Shown piece by piece: positions 34,052-41,934 of a DNA stretch of 64,000 bases. The DNA is from Robiginitalea aestuariiviva. GTDB lineage: Bacteria > Bacteroidota > Bacteroidia > Flavobacteriales > Flavobacteriaceae. Location of the stretch: the NCBI RefSeq assembly GCF_029537735.1, contig NZ_JARPUQ010000002.1, positions 860,240 to 924,239 on the forward strand, read 5' to 3'. Both the position numbers and the translations under genes were made by a program. How positions within the stretch are numbered: the stretch's first letter is position 1; every line of letters starts with the position of its first letter. Below the pieces are notes generated by a model. It saw only the letters and a list, made by a program, of their open reading frames with translations, was not told where the DNA came from and did no database searches.

Positions 34052-36138
34052 CCCGCCTGGCTGTATGTATCGGCAGATTTGGGCAGGGTGAAGTAGAAGG
34101 TACTGCCCTTGCGCGGGATACTTTCCACCCAAATGGCCCCTTTATTGTTTTCCACCATTTCTTTGCACAGGGCGAGGCCCAGACCGGTACCCTTTTCATT
34201 ATCGGTACCGTAGGTGGAGGTATTGTTGTTTTTATCGCGGAACAGGTTTTCGACCGTTACCCGATCCATACCCACCCCGGTATCGCGAACGGATACTTCC
34301 CAATGGTGGTCTTTTTCTTCGGCCCGTATGGTGACCATCCCATTCTGGGGGGTAAACTTCAGGGCGTTGCTCAGCAGGTTGCGCACCACAATGTCTACCT
34401 GATTGGGGTCTGACCAGACCAGGGTACTGTCCATGACTTCGCTCACCATGCGGATGGATTTGCGCTCCGCCTGTTCGGCCAGCAGGTTGATGTTTTCCCG
34501 TACCAGGGTAGCCAGGGAAACCACGGCAGGCTTGGTGACTGACCCGTTAAGTTGGGAATGCCCCCAGGAAAGCAAGTTGTTCAGGGTAAAGTAAATATGG
34601 TCCACATCGGCCCGCAATTTGGGGATAAAGGTGCCGAATACTTCCGGACTTACCTCCCCGTCTTTGAACATTTTCAACAGCCCCTGCAAGGCGCCAATAG
34701 GCCCGCGCAGGTCGTGGCCGATGATGGAGAACAGCTTGGTTTTGGTCTCGTTATCGGCCTGTAATTCTTCTTTCCGTTGTTCCAGCAGGTCTTTTTTCTC
34801 CCTGAGCTCGGCCGTGAGGCGCTTCTGCAGTTTGTTGGAGCGGTATACCAGATAAATGATGACCAGGGCAATCCCCAGCACTACCCATCCCACGCGGATA
34901 TAGCGCTTCTGGGAGGCCAGGGCCTGCTGGTTTTCCGCGATCAGGGCGGATTTTTGTTGTTCGTAATCGGTTTTGGCCTTGTGCAGCTTCAGGCTTTGCT
35001 GATTTTCTTTCCGGGCCAGGGAGTCCGAGAGTTGCTGGTACAATTCGTGGTAGGCCAGGGCAGTGGCGTAATCCTCCTGTTTGCGGTAGATGCGGTACAG
35101 GGTTTGGGAACACTCCCGCACGGCTTCCTTGGCGTTGATTTTCTTGCTCAGGGTAAAGGCCTGGTTGGCATACAGGGAGGCCATGGAATCCTGTTCCTGC
35201 CCCAGGTAGGCCTTGGCCATCCCGTTAAGCAAATCTATATGAGAACGGTCGTCCTCGATCTTTTCGTGCAGTAGTTGCCCCTGGTTGTACCAGTATAGCG
35301 CCCATTTGTAATTGAACTCCTTGAGGTAGATTTTCCCTTTGATTTCATAGGCGTATGCCAGCCAGTCCAGTACACGGTATTCTTCAAAGGTGTCAATACT
35401 CTGGTTGATGTTGAACATGGCGTATTCCAGCTGCCCCATGTCTGCATAGAGGGAAGCCAGGTTACTCAGGGTTTCGGCTTCAATAACCTCGTTTCCGATG
35501 GTATTGTTGATGCGCTTTACCTTCTTGTAGTACATCAGGCACTGTTCGTAGTCCTTCTGGTCTCCATACAGGTTCGCGATGTTCTCATTGATGATGGACT
35601 GGGATTCCAGGTCTTCATGGGACTCTGCCAATTCCAGGGCTTTGAGGTAGTGGTTCAGGGCGCTGGCATAGTCCCCTTTATAGGCGTATTCCCCGGCGAT
35701 ATTGCTCAGCAGCTTGATGCCGCCTTCATGATCCTCTGCGGTTTTGGTCAGTTCCAGCCCCATGCGGTAGTAATCCAGGGCCTTGTCGTTTTCACCCCGG
35801 TCCGAATAGTAGTCCCCCAACCTGCGGTAGGCACCGCATTCGCCCCTCAGGTAGTCTGCCTTGCGGCTGAAATCCAGGGCCTGGCTGGCCAGGGTATAGA
35901 GGCTGTCGTTGTTGTAAAACCGGGATTCGCCGGCCAATTCCAGCAGGCGGTTGATGTAGGCCGTATCTTTCACCGAGAATCCGGCTGCCCGTTTCATCTG
36001 GCGGATTTGATTCACCAGCGTCTCCCTCGGGTTGTCTTCCCCGCTGCCCGTGGCAGGCCATACGGCACTCACACACCCACAAAGCAGGAGGGTGAGCAGG
36101 CCGGTGCGGTAACGCGTGAAAACCTTGGGTTCAGGCAT
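34048..36138 (-). CDS. TPR-containing sensor histidine kinase
   Basis: From the ATG at 36138 it has 696 residues. An N-terminal signal anchor (residues 10-30) precedes about seven TPR units (about 75-390; for example GAYRRLGDYYSDRGENDKALDYYRMGLEL). A coiled coil and a membrane helix (RVGWVVLGIALVIIYLVYRS) follow, then a dimerisation domain with IGHDLRGPIGALQ (phospho-His) and an ATPase domain with NLLSNALKFTP (N box), RDTGVGMD (G1) and GTGLGLALCKEM (G2). The TPR part faces the periplasm. The usual partner would be a LuxR-type regulator, but none is adjacent. The large AT-rich upstream gap probably holds its promoter. Confidence 0.94.
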   Translation of the reverse strand: MPEPKVFTRYRTGLLTLLLCGCVSAVWPATGSGEDNPRETLVNQIRQMKRAAGFSVKDTAYINRLLELAGESRFYNNDSLYTLASQALDFSRKADYLRGECGAYRRLGDYYSDRGENDKALDYYRMGLELTKTAEDHEGGIKLLSNIAGEYAYKGDYASALNHYLKALELAESHEDLESQSIINENIANLYGDQKDYEQCLMYYKKVKRINNTIGNEVIEAETLSNLASLYADMGQLEYAMFNINQSIDTFEEYRVLDWLAYAYEIKGKIYLKEFNYKWALYWYNQGQLLHEKIEDDRSHIDLLNGMAKAYLGQEQDSMASLYANQAFTLSKKINAKEAVRECSQTLYRIYRKQEDYATALAYHELYQQLSDSLARKENQQSLKLHKAKTDYEQQKSALIAENQQALASQKRYIRVGWVVLGIALVIIYLVYRSNKLQKRLTAELREKKDLLEQRKEELQADNETKTKLFSIIGHDLRGPIGALQGLLKMFKDGEVSPEVFGTFIPKLRADVDHIYFTLNNLLSWGHSQLNGSVTKPAVVSLATLVRENINLLAEQAERKSIRMVSEVMDSTLVWSDPNQVDIVVRNLLSNALKFTPQNGMVTIRAEEKDHHWEVSVRDTGVGMDRVTVENLFRDKNNNTSTYGTDNEKGTGLGLALCKEMVENNKGAIWVESIPRKGSTFYFTLPKSADTYSQAG

Positions 36139-36334
36139 GATACATATTCTCAAGGTCTAAAAGTAGATGCAGGATTCCACCTTTTCGAATTAATGTTGTG
36201 AAAGCCTGAAATTTGTGTGTTTTGTCGAAGTTTTAGTATAGTTGGCCGAAAAAACACCCTCTTTTACCCGGTAAATCCACGGGTGTAAGACCCGGAAAAC
36301 CACCGTCCTTCTCCCAAAATATCAGGTAAAATCT

Positions 36335-36366
36335 TTTGTTCCGATCCATAAAAAAAATTACCTTTG
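36335..36366 (+). promoter_or_regulatory. Promoter of tRNA-His
   Basis: TTTG (36335-36338), 20 nt, then TACCTTTG (36359-36366). Both boxes match the Bacteroidota consensus. The tRNA starts about 50 bp later, so a leader of about 45 nt must be removed. Confidence 0.85.
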
Positions 36367-36417
36367 CCTCCGCCTTGATGCAGGGTCCGTACACCGGGCT
36401 GGCGAAGGGCTGAAATG

Positions 36418-36491
36418 GTGGTTGTAGCTCAGCTGGTTAGAGCGCTGGATTGTGGTTCCAGAGGTCGCCGGTTCGAACCCGGTCTTCCACC
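36418..36491 (+). tRNA. tRNA-His (GTG)
   Basis: A cloverleaf with anticodon GTG in the loop of CTGGATTGTGGTTCCAG. The additional G-1 of tRNA-His is at 36417 facing discriminator C at 36491, and CCA is encoded at 36492-36494. T-arm GCCGG-TTCGAAC-CCGGT. The acceptor stem GTGGTTG/CTTCCAC has two adjacent U-U oppositions (positions 5-68 and 6-67), which is unusual. The 3' part from 36478, with the terminator behind it, is duplicated at 36660. Confidence 0.93.
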
Positions 36492-36534
36492 CCATACAAG
36501 CCTCCAGAAGCAATTCTGGAGGTTTTTTTATGGA
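36478..36534. repeat. 57-bp direct repeat, copy 1 (tRNA-His 3' end plus terminator)
   Basis: The segment from the 3' side of the T-arm through CCA, the terminator hairpin and its T-run is identical over 57 bp to 36660-36716. It has the form of an integration target (att) at a tRNA 3' end. Confidence 0.9.
36500..36529 (+). terminator. Terminator of tRNA-His
   Basis: CCTCCAGAA-GCAA-TTCTGGAGG, a perfect 9-bp stem, followed by TTTTTTT. Confidence 0.92.
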
Positions 36535-36540
36535 AAAAGA

Positions 36541-36566
36541 GGCAAAATGAGTTTGCCGTCTTTTTT
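36541..36566 (+). terminator. Second terminator-like hairpin behind tRNA-His
   Basis: GGCAAA-ATGAG-TTTGCC, then GTC and TTTTTT. It lies inside the 125-bp spacer between the two 57-bp repeats. The spacer also holds the hairpins CCCGCC-AAAT-GGCGGG and ACTGC-AGG-GCAGT. Confidence 0.6.
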
Positions 36567-36659
36567 CATGAAAGCCAACCCGCCAAATGGCGGGAGGTTT
36601 GTATGAGCAGGTACCCCCTCACTCCGGATCAACACATACTGCAGGGCAGTGTGTGTTAG

Positions 36660-36716
36660 CCCGGTCTTCCACCCCATACAAGCCTCCAGAAGCAATTCTG
36701 GAGGTTTTTTTATGGA
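36660..36716. repeat. 57-bp direct repeat, copy 2 (orphan tRNA-His 3' end)
   Basis: This is an exact copy of 36478-36534, starting in the 3' T-arm strand. No tRNA body precedes it: the upstream sequence does not pair as acceptor, D or anticodon stems. It therefore cannot make a tRNA and looks like the far att site of a lost element or a short duplication. Confidence 0.9.
36682..36711 (+). terminator. Duplicated tRNA-His terminator hairpin
   Basis: The same 9-bp stem and T-run as at 36500-36529, inside repeat copy 2. Confidence 0.85.
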
Positions 36717-36740
36717 GAATTGGCGGAACCCCTGGGCCAT

Positions 36741-36770
36741 AAAAAAACCCGCTCCATACGAGCGGGTTTC
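36741..36770 (-). terminator. Terminator of the M28 peptidase gene
   Basis: AAACCCGCTC-CATAC... pairs as AAACCCGCTC with GAGCGGGTTT around a CATAC loop; on the minus strand it is followed by a T-run. It lies 21 bp after the peptidase stop codon. Confidence 0.88.
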
Positions 36771-36790
36771 GTTTTATCAGCAACTACAGA

Positions 36791-38350
36791 TTATCGGGCA
36801 ACCTTGTCTACCTGCAGGCGGGCATCGCGGTTGGCTACTTCCCAGGCGGTCAGGAAAATCAGGCGGCTGCGGTCCTGCAACAGGTCGTATTCGATTTTAT
36901 CGGGCGTATCCCCGGGGCGGTGATAATCCACGTGGGTCCCGTTAAAATAAAAGATGATCGGGATGTTGTTTTTGGCGAAGTTATAATGGTCGCTCCGGTA
37001 ATAGAAGCGGTTGGGGTCGTTCTCGTCATTATAGGTGTAGTCCAGCTCCAGACCGGCATACTTTTCGTTTACGGCCTCGGAGAGCTCATGGAGTTCTGAA
37101 CTGAGTTTATCCGAACCGATCAGGTACACGTAGTTCCGGCTGCCTTCCCGCTTGGGGTCCGTCCGGCCAATCATATCGATATTCAGGTCTGCCACGGTTT
37201 GCTCCAGGGGGTAGAGGGGCTCCTCATCCGTATAATAGCGGGATCCCAGCAGGCCCTTTTCTTCCCCGGTAACATGCAGGAATATGATGGAGCGCTTGGG
37301 GCCCACCCCGGCATCGGCTGCCTTTTTGAAGGCCTCGGCAATCTCCAGCATGGCAACGCTGCCGGAGCCGTCATCGTCTGCGCCGTTATTGATCTCCCCG
37401 TCGCTGTTTACCCCAATGTGGTCCAGGTGGGAAGAAATAACTACATATTGGTCCGGGTAGGTACTGCCCTTCAGGAAGGCCACAACGTTTTCAGAATCCA
37501 CCTCCTGGTTTTCGCTTTCCACCTTGAGGGTTAAGGCAACGTCTACCGGGGCGGCTGCCGATGCTGCATTCCAACCCGGGAACAGGGCCGTTGCCATATC
37601 ATCCTGCAACAGGACTACCTGCAGGGGTTGCTCCTGGGATTTCAGGTTCATCTGCCCGCTGTTGTTGCGGCGCATATTGTCGTAATACCTCTTATAGCGG
37701 GAAAAGTTGTCCGGGTCGATCATAAACATGGCGCTGGCCCCTTTGGCCTGGGCCACTTCGGAACGCAGGCCTATGGCTTCGGACATGTTGCTCCAGGGAG
37801 AAGCCTCGTCCGTGCCGGACAGGACATAGGTGCCATCTGCAGCGCGGGGCTCCCCGGCCTTCATGAGAACGATTTTCCCGTTTACATCCTGGTTGGCGTA
37901 GTCGGAATAGGTGTCGGTTTCAATACCATATCCCACATATACTATCTGGTCTGCACCGCCCGTTCCTGCGGTAAAGGTCAGGAAATCTTCCCCATTGGTA
38001 AAGGATTGTCCGCCCACTTCAATAGTACCGCCAGGTAACTGGGCCAATTCCAGGGGGACCTTCTGAAAGTAATCTTCGGTGCCACGCGCTGGTGGAATAC
38101 CCAGCTCCTTATAGGCTTCCCGTAAATAGGAAGCGGCTTTTTTCTGCCCTTCGGTACCGGTTTCACGCCCCTGGAAATCGTCTGAGGCATAGGTGTACAG
38201 GTGCTCCCGCAACTCTTCTGCGGTAATGCTGGAGGCGAATTGCACCGATTTTGGGGGTTGTGTTGCGGCATCCGCCTGTTGGGAGGCTGCCGGCTGGGAA
38301 CTGTTGCAGGCCAGGGCAAGCCCGGCCAGGAGTAGGGTCAATCTATACAT
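36791..38350 (-). CDS. M28 family metallopeptidase, lipoprotein, with PA domain
   Basis: At 519 residues it starts with a lipoprotein signal (MYRLTLLLAGLALAC). A PA-like insert lies at about residues 110-290. The peptidase domain has the two-zinc set: VVISSHLDHIG (His, Asp), NNGADDDGSGSVAMLE, HVTGEEKGLLGSRYY (catalytic and ligand Glu), NIDMIGR (Asp) and TGTHVDYHRPGDTP-like FNGTHVDYHRPGDT (His). It is an aminopeptidase or carboxypeptidase at the outer membrane or in the periplasm. It has its own terminator and no operon partner. Confidence 0.94.
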   Translation of the reverse strand: MYRLTLLLAGLALACNSSQPAASQQADAATQPPKSVQFASSITAEELREHLYTYASDDFQGRETGTEGQKKAASYLREAYKELGIPPARGTEDYFQKVPLELAQLPGGTIEVGGQSFTNGEDFLTFTAGTGGADQIVYVGYGIETDTYSDYANQDVNGKIVLMKAGEPRAADGTYVLSGTDEASPWSNMSEAIGLRSEVAQAKGASAMFMIDPDNFSRYKRYYDNMRRNNSGQMNLKSQEQPLQVVLLQDDMATALFPGWNAASAAAPVDVALTLKVESENQEVDSENVVAFLKGSTYPDQYVVISSHLDHIGVNSDGEINNGADDDGSGSVAMLEIAEAFKKAADAGVGPKRSIIFLHVTGEEKGLLGSRYYTDEEPLYPLEQTVADLNIDMIGRTDPKREGSRNYVYLIGSDKLSSELHELSEAVNEKYAGLELDYTYNDENDPNRFYYRSDHYNFAKNNIPIIFYFNGTHVDYHRPGDTPDKIEYDLLQDRSRLIFLTAWEVANRDARLQVDKVAR

Positions 38351-38448
38351 TGCTTGGAGTATTATTCAAAGTTCCAAAAATACGGAAATCTGGCGTTGGG
38401 ACCTTCATCGCGGCACCAGGGATAAGAAATCATTAGGGAGGCCGGGAT

Positions 38449-39432
38449 TTAAAGACTGCCGTAGGCGGCCCGGATTTGTGCCTGGGTTTCCGCCAGGCTT
38501 TTAAAAACCTCGAAGGTGCGCCCCTGCGTCCGTTGCGCTCCCAGGGCATTGGCGTATTTCGCAGCCCGCACAAAATCGTGGGGGTCTTCCAGCAAGCCGT
38601 AGCCCAGGCCCCCGGCAAAAGAATCCCCGCAGCCGGTGGTATCCACCACTTCGGCCACCGGCACGGAAGGCACAATTTCCTTTCGCACCCCGGTATCCGA
38701 AGCACTGTAGACGGCACTGCCCCCGGCGTCCAACGTTACGATCAGGGAACGCACCCCGCGGGCAATCACATGGGCGGCCAAATCGTCCAGATGGGAGGTG
38801 TCCACTTCGTGCAGGGGCCCCAACTCTTCCAGGGTATACTCCTTTTTAAACCAGCAACAACGGGATTCCTCCAGGTTCATTTTCAACACATCAATATAGG
38901 GAAGCCAGATGTCCCTGTCTACCCAAAAACGCACATGGCGCTCCCCCAGCACGGTCACCGTATTGGTAGGGCCGTGGGCATCGAAGATAACCGGGGCATC
39001 GGTATGCTGTTTTATATATTTTAAAGTCTCCAGCGGGATTTCATAATCCGTGATCGGCACGCAGACAAACACATCGGCGTCCAGCAATCCCTCCAGGTCT
39101 GCCCCCAGGATGGGGTTCATAAACCCGGTTTGCTTTTCCAGCCGGTTGTTCTGATCCACAAAGGTGAGCTGGATGATGTCCCCCTGGTCTGCTGTAGCGG
39201 TTATGCGATCCGTGTGGATATTGGGGTAGGGGGCCAGGACTTCCAGCACCCCTTCCAGGTCCGTCTTCCGGACGTGGGAAACCAGGTGAACGGTGCCGGC
39301 ATCGCCCAGCAAACGCGAGAGCCCGATGGCCGTATGGGTGGCGCAGCCGTATTTCTCGATTACTTCTCCTTTATGCGTGGTGATATGGTCCCTGGGAATA
39401 GGCCCCAGTACTGCTACTTTCAATGGTTTCAT
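38449..39432 (-). CDS. PfkB family carbohydrate kinase
   Basis: From the ATG at 39432 it has 327 residues. It starts MKPLKVAVLGPIPRDHITTH and has the C-terminal PfkB signature DTTGCGDSFAGGLGYGLLED, with the catalytic Asp in GCGD and an anion hole. The N-terminal GG motif is not typical (EKYGCATHTAIGLSRLLGD). Substrate could be a sugar, nucleoside or similar alcohol; not readable. No partner gene. A frame open to 39501 precedes the ATG but lacks family similarity. Confidence 0.9.
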   Translation of the reverse strand: MKPLKVAVLGPIPRDHITTHKGEVIEKYGCATHTAIGLSRLLGDAGTVHLVSHVRKTDLEGVLEVLAPYPNIHTDRITATADQGDIIQLTFVDQNNRLEKQTGFMNPILGADLEGLLDADVFVCVPITDYEIPLETLKYIKQHTDAPVIFDAHGPTNTVTVLGERHVRFWVDRDIWLPYIDVLKMNLEESRCCWFKKEYTLEELGPLHEVDTSHLDDLAAHVIARGVRSLIVTLDAGGSAVYSASDTGVRKEIVPSVPVAEVVDTTGCGDSFAGGLGYGLLEDPHDFVRAAKYANALGAQRTQGRTFEVFKSLAETQAQIRAAYGSL

Positions 39433-39557
39433 TCGGAGGTTTGCTTCTACAGGCAAGATAGAAAAATAAGTACAAAACCCCATCCCCTGAAAACCCCGCA
39501 AATAGCAATTCCGGGGTGTTGCGGCTATGAGTTACGGATGGATCTGCGCATGGCGCA

Positions 39558-39583
39558 TAAAAAAACCCCGCGGATGCGGGGTT
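39558..39583 (-). terminator. Terminator of the outer-membrane barrel gene
   Basis: AACCCCGC-ATCC-GCGGGGTT on the minus strand, followed by TTTTT. It lies about 20 bp after the stop codon. Confidence 0.9.
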
Positions 39584-39604
39584 GTATGATCAGGCAGACT
39601 TGCT

Positions 39605-40072
39605 TCAGAACTGGTAACGGATACCCAGGGCAATGTCCAGGTCCAGGTCGTCTGAATAGGTGTCGTTAAAGCCCAGCTCCGGACGGAAGTCCAGGGAGAG
39701 CAACAGGGGGATATTGAAATTGTATTCAATCCCCAGGTCTCCTGCCACCAGGGCAAAGGTGCCATCGTCCACACCCGTATCAAAGGCTCCCAGGCCGGCA
39801 CCGGCACCTACGTACCAGTTAAAATTACCTTCCAGCGGGAAAACCCATTGGTAGAGGCCTACCAGTTTGAAAGCTTCTACATCGTTGGCATCCCTCCAGC
39901 CCAGGTCAAACTCCAGGCGGTTGTTTTCGGAGAGGTAGCGCTGGTAGGAGACTTCGCCCCCGAAGCCATCGTTGTCGCCCAGGCGGAGGCCCAGGGCATT
40001 TTTGGAGATGGACTGGGCGCTAAGCCCCACACTGCAGAAAAGTGCCAGTAAAAACAAAATACGATACTTCAT
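39605..40072 (-). CDS. Outer-membrane beta-barrel protein (small, OmpW/OmpX-like size)
   Basis: This 155-residue protein has a signal peptide (MKYRILFLLALFCSVGLSAQ), then alternating hydrophobic strands (FGGEVSYQRYL, RLEFDLGW, FKLVGLYQWVFPL, NWYVGAGAGLGAFDTG, LGIEYNFNIPLLLSLDFRPELGF) and closes with the barrel ending IALGIRYQF (C-terminal Phe). About eight strands are expected. It is a general outer-membrane protein of unknown role. Single-gene unit with its own terminator. Confidence 0.85.
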   Translation of the reverse strand: MKYRILFLLALFCSVGLSAQSISKNALGLRLGDNDGFGGEVSYQRYLSENNRLEFDLGWRDANDVEAFKLVGLYQWVFPLEGNFNWYVGAGAGLGAFDTGVDDGTFALVAGDLGIEYNFNIPLLLSLDFRPELGFNDTYSDDLDLDIALGIRYQF

Positions 40073-40235
40073 AGTTTTCTTGAGGTTTAAGGACCACAGA
40101 TGTCATGCCCTGAACGCAAGCCAAGGAGTAAAATCAGGACACCCGGAGTCCGGTTTGTTCCCTTAGTTTACGCAAGAGGGGCACGGTGCAGATCATATTT
40201 TTTTAAAATATTAACATTTATAGGTGGGCTGCCAT

Positions 40236-40274
40236 GCAAAACGCTGCGGCTGCGCCGCCCGCACTTTTATTTCC
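40236..40274 (+). repeat. Inverted, diverged copy of the tRNA-Ser terminator unit
   Basis: GCAAAACG, a GCGGC-TGC-GCCGC hairpin, then GCACTTTTATTTCC. The flanks match those of the tRNA-Ser terminator on the other strand (GCAAAACG, hairpin, GCATTTTTATTTCC) at 40347-40310, while the stems differ in sequence but both pair. No gene on the plus strand leads into it. Confidence 0.55.
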
Positions 40275-40309
40275 ACCAACCCCAGGCAAGCCCCCTTGCC
40301 GGGATTTCC

Positions 40310-40347
40310 GGAAATAAAAATGCCCCGCTGGTAGCGGGGCGTTTTGC
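40310..40347 (-). terminator. Terminator of tRNA-Ser
   Basis: GCCCCGCT-ACC-AGCGGGGC on the minus strand followed by ATTTTTATTTCC. It begins a few bases behind the tRNA 3' end. Confidence 0.88.
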
Positions 40348-40351
40348 GTTG

Positions 40352-40436
40352 CGGAGGAAGAGGGATTCGAACCCCCGGAGGTGTGACCCTCAACGGTTTT
40401 CAAGACCGCCGCATTCGACCACTCTGCCATTCCTCC
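40352..40436 (-). tRNA. tRNA-Ser (TGA)
   Basis: On the minus strand an 85-nt class II tRNA: acceptor GGAGGAA/TTCCTCC, anticodon loop CTTGAAA with anticodon TGA, a long variable arm (TTGAGGGTCACACCTC) and T-arm GGGGG-TTCGAAT-CCCTC (last pairs G-U/G-C as usual). Discriminator G as in all tRNA-Ser. CCA is not encoded. Confidence 0.95.
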
Positions 40437-40448
40437 ATTGCGGCGGGG

Positions 40449-40456
40449 CAAATATA
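40449..40456 (-). promoter_or_regulatory. -7 element (TATATTTG) of tRNA-Ser
   Basis: TATATTTG on the minus strand is 12 bp before the tRNA 5' end, identical to the box of tRNA-Met. No TTG is found at -33. Confidence 0.6.
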
Positions 40457-40641
40457 AAAAAGCTTTTTGTATTGGGATGCGGTATCCCTGTAATTCTTGA
40501 AGGCTATGGGTTTCCAGTTGTCTGGGTTTTGGGGCGACTATTGCCAATGTTGTGTTATAACCTTTTTAGGGTAAGCAAAAGCTTACGTATCTTCCAAAAG
40601 CCGCCATACCCCCGTAAGGCAATGACCTACATCCTTAACCT

Positions 40642-41925
40642 ATGTATAAGCTTCGTTTAGAAACCCAGCGGGCACTGATCGGCCATTGGGCAGGCTTGTT
40701 CCTGTTGTTGTACCTGTTCCTTTATACCTTTCCCTTTCCGCTGGACAGCATCCCATTTTCTATTGGGGAGACCCTGTCAAATGCCGTAAGCCAGTTCTGG
40801 AGGATGGTGGTCGTCAAGGGGGTAAGCCTATTCCCGGATTCGCATTTTGTTTTGCCAGACACCCCCAATGGCAGCGGGGACACCACCTATCATTATATAT
40901 TGGCAATGGTGCAAATCGGTATAGCCCTGATCCTGTCGATACCGGTGGCATGGGTAACCCGAAAACGAATGCCCTTCGGTACGCTTTGGCCATACGCCCA
41001 TATCTTTTTACGGTTTTATCTGGGCTATGTCCTGCTTTCCTACGGTTATGCCAAGGTCATCCCCAACCAGTTTAGCGGCTATTCGCTTATGGATCTGATT
41101 CAGCCCATGGGGAATCAATCCCCGATGGGAGTCCTGTGGCGGTTTATGGGGTATTCCGTGCCCTATATGATATTTATCGGGTTTGCCGAGGTCCTGGGCG
41201 GCATGCTGCTTTTCTTCCGAAGGACGGTAAAACTCGGAGGGCTGATATCCTTTGGGGTTCTGCTCAACATCTTCTTATTGAATATGTTCTTCGATGTTCC
41301 CGTAAAACTCTTTTCGTTTCACCTGTTGAGTATATCCCTGATTATCCTTGTGCCATATAGGAAGCAATTCTGGAGGTTCTTTATCCTGAACAGGCCCGGT
41401 GTTGCCACCAGCGATATCCTGGCGCTGCCCAGGCGCCTTGGAGCCAAGTGGATACAGTGGGTCAAATGGGTTGGGATTGCCTGGGTTACCGTTATTATGA
41501 TTTCCATAAATCTGGATCGGGCCCGTAAGTATGGAAGGCTTATGCCATTACCTGAGCTTTATGGAATTTATAAGGTAGAGGGGTTCCAGCGCAATCAGGA
41601 GGAAGTTCCGGCGCTAATGGGCAACCCCACGCGATGGAAACTTTTAGTGGTAGATAAGTACAATATGGCCATCCAGACCATGGATGAGCAGGTTCACTAC
41701 GCCGCCCATAGCCAGGATAGCCTGCAACGGGATTTAAAAATCAAACCCTACCGGGAATCGGAAGCTTACCAACTCAGTTATATTAAAGAGGGAGCAGGAT
41801 TGCAGCTTATCGGTACTTTCCAGGGGGATTCCTTAAAGATTGACCTGAAGCGCATCCCTGAGGATTCCTATTACCTCATGGCACGGAAATTTCATTGGAT
41901 CAATGAATACCCGAATAACCGATAG
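40642..41925 (+). CDS. DoxX-like integral membrane protein
   Basis: This 427-residue protein has about eight membrane helices (for example LFLLLYLFLYTFPFPLD, YILAMVQIGIALILSIPVAWV, IFLRFYLGYVLLSYGYAKVIPNQF) and a C-terminal soluble part of about 110 residues rich in charged residues. HIFLRFYLGYVLLSYGYAKV with GFAEVLGGMLLFFRRTVKLGGLI resembles DoxX/SURF4-like proteins. Hand counts of four lines of this gene give 38-48% GC, below the about 58% of typical genes here, so it may be a later acquisition. It stands alone. Function unknown. Confidence 0.75.
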   Translation: MYKLRLETQRALIGHWAGLFLLLYLFLYTFPFPLDSIPFSIGETLSNAVSQFWRMVVVKGVSLFPDSHFVLPDTPNGSGDTTYHYILAMVQIGIALILSIPVAWVTRKRMPFGTLWPYAHIFLRFYLGYVLLSYGYAKVIPNQFSGYSLMDLIQPMGNQSPMGVLWRFMGYSVPYMIFIGFAEVLGGMLLFFRRTVKLGGLISFGVLLNIFLLNMFFDVPVKLFSFHLLSISLIILVPYRKQFWRFFILNRPGVATSDILALPRRLGAKWIQWVKWVGIAWVTVIMISINLDRARKYGRLMPLPELYGIYKVEGFQRNQEEVPALMGNPTRWKLLVVDKYNMAIQTMDEQVHYAAHSQDSLQRDLKIKPYRESEAYQLSYIKEGAGLQLIGTFQGDSLKIDLKRIPEDSYYLMARKFHWINEYPNNR

Positions 41926-41934
41926 GAAATAAAT

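Noticed and set aside
36478-36716. CRISPR-like direct repeat
   Set aside because: Only two copies, the repeat is the tRNA 3' end with terminator, and there are no cas genes.
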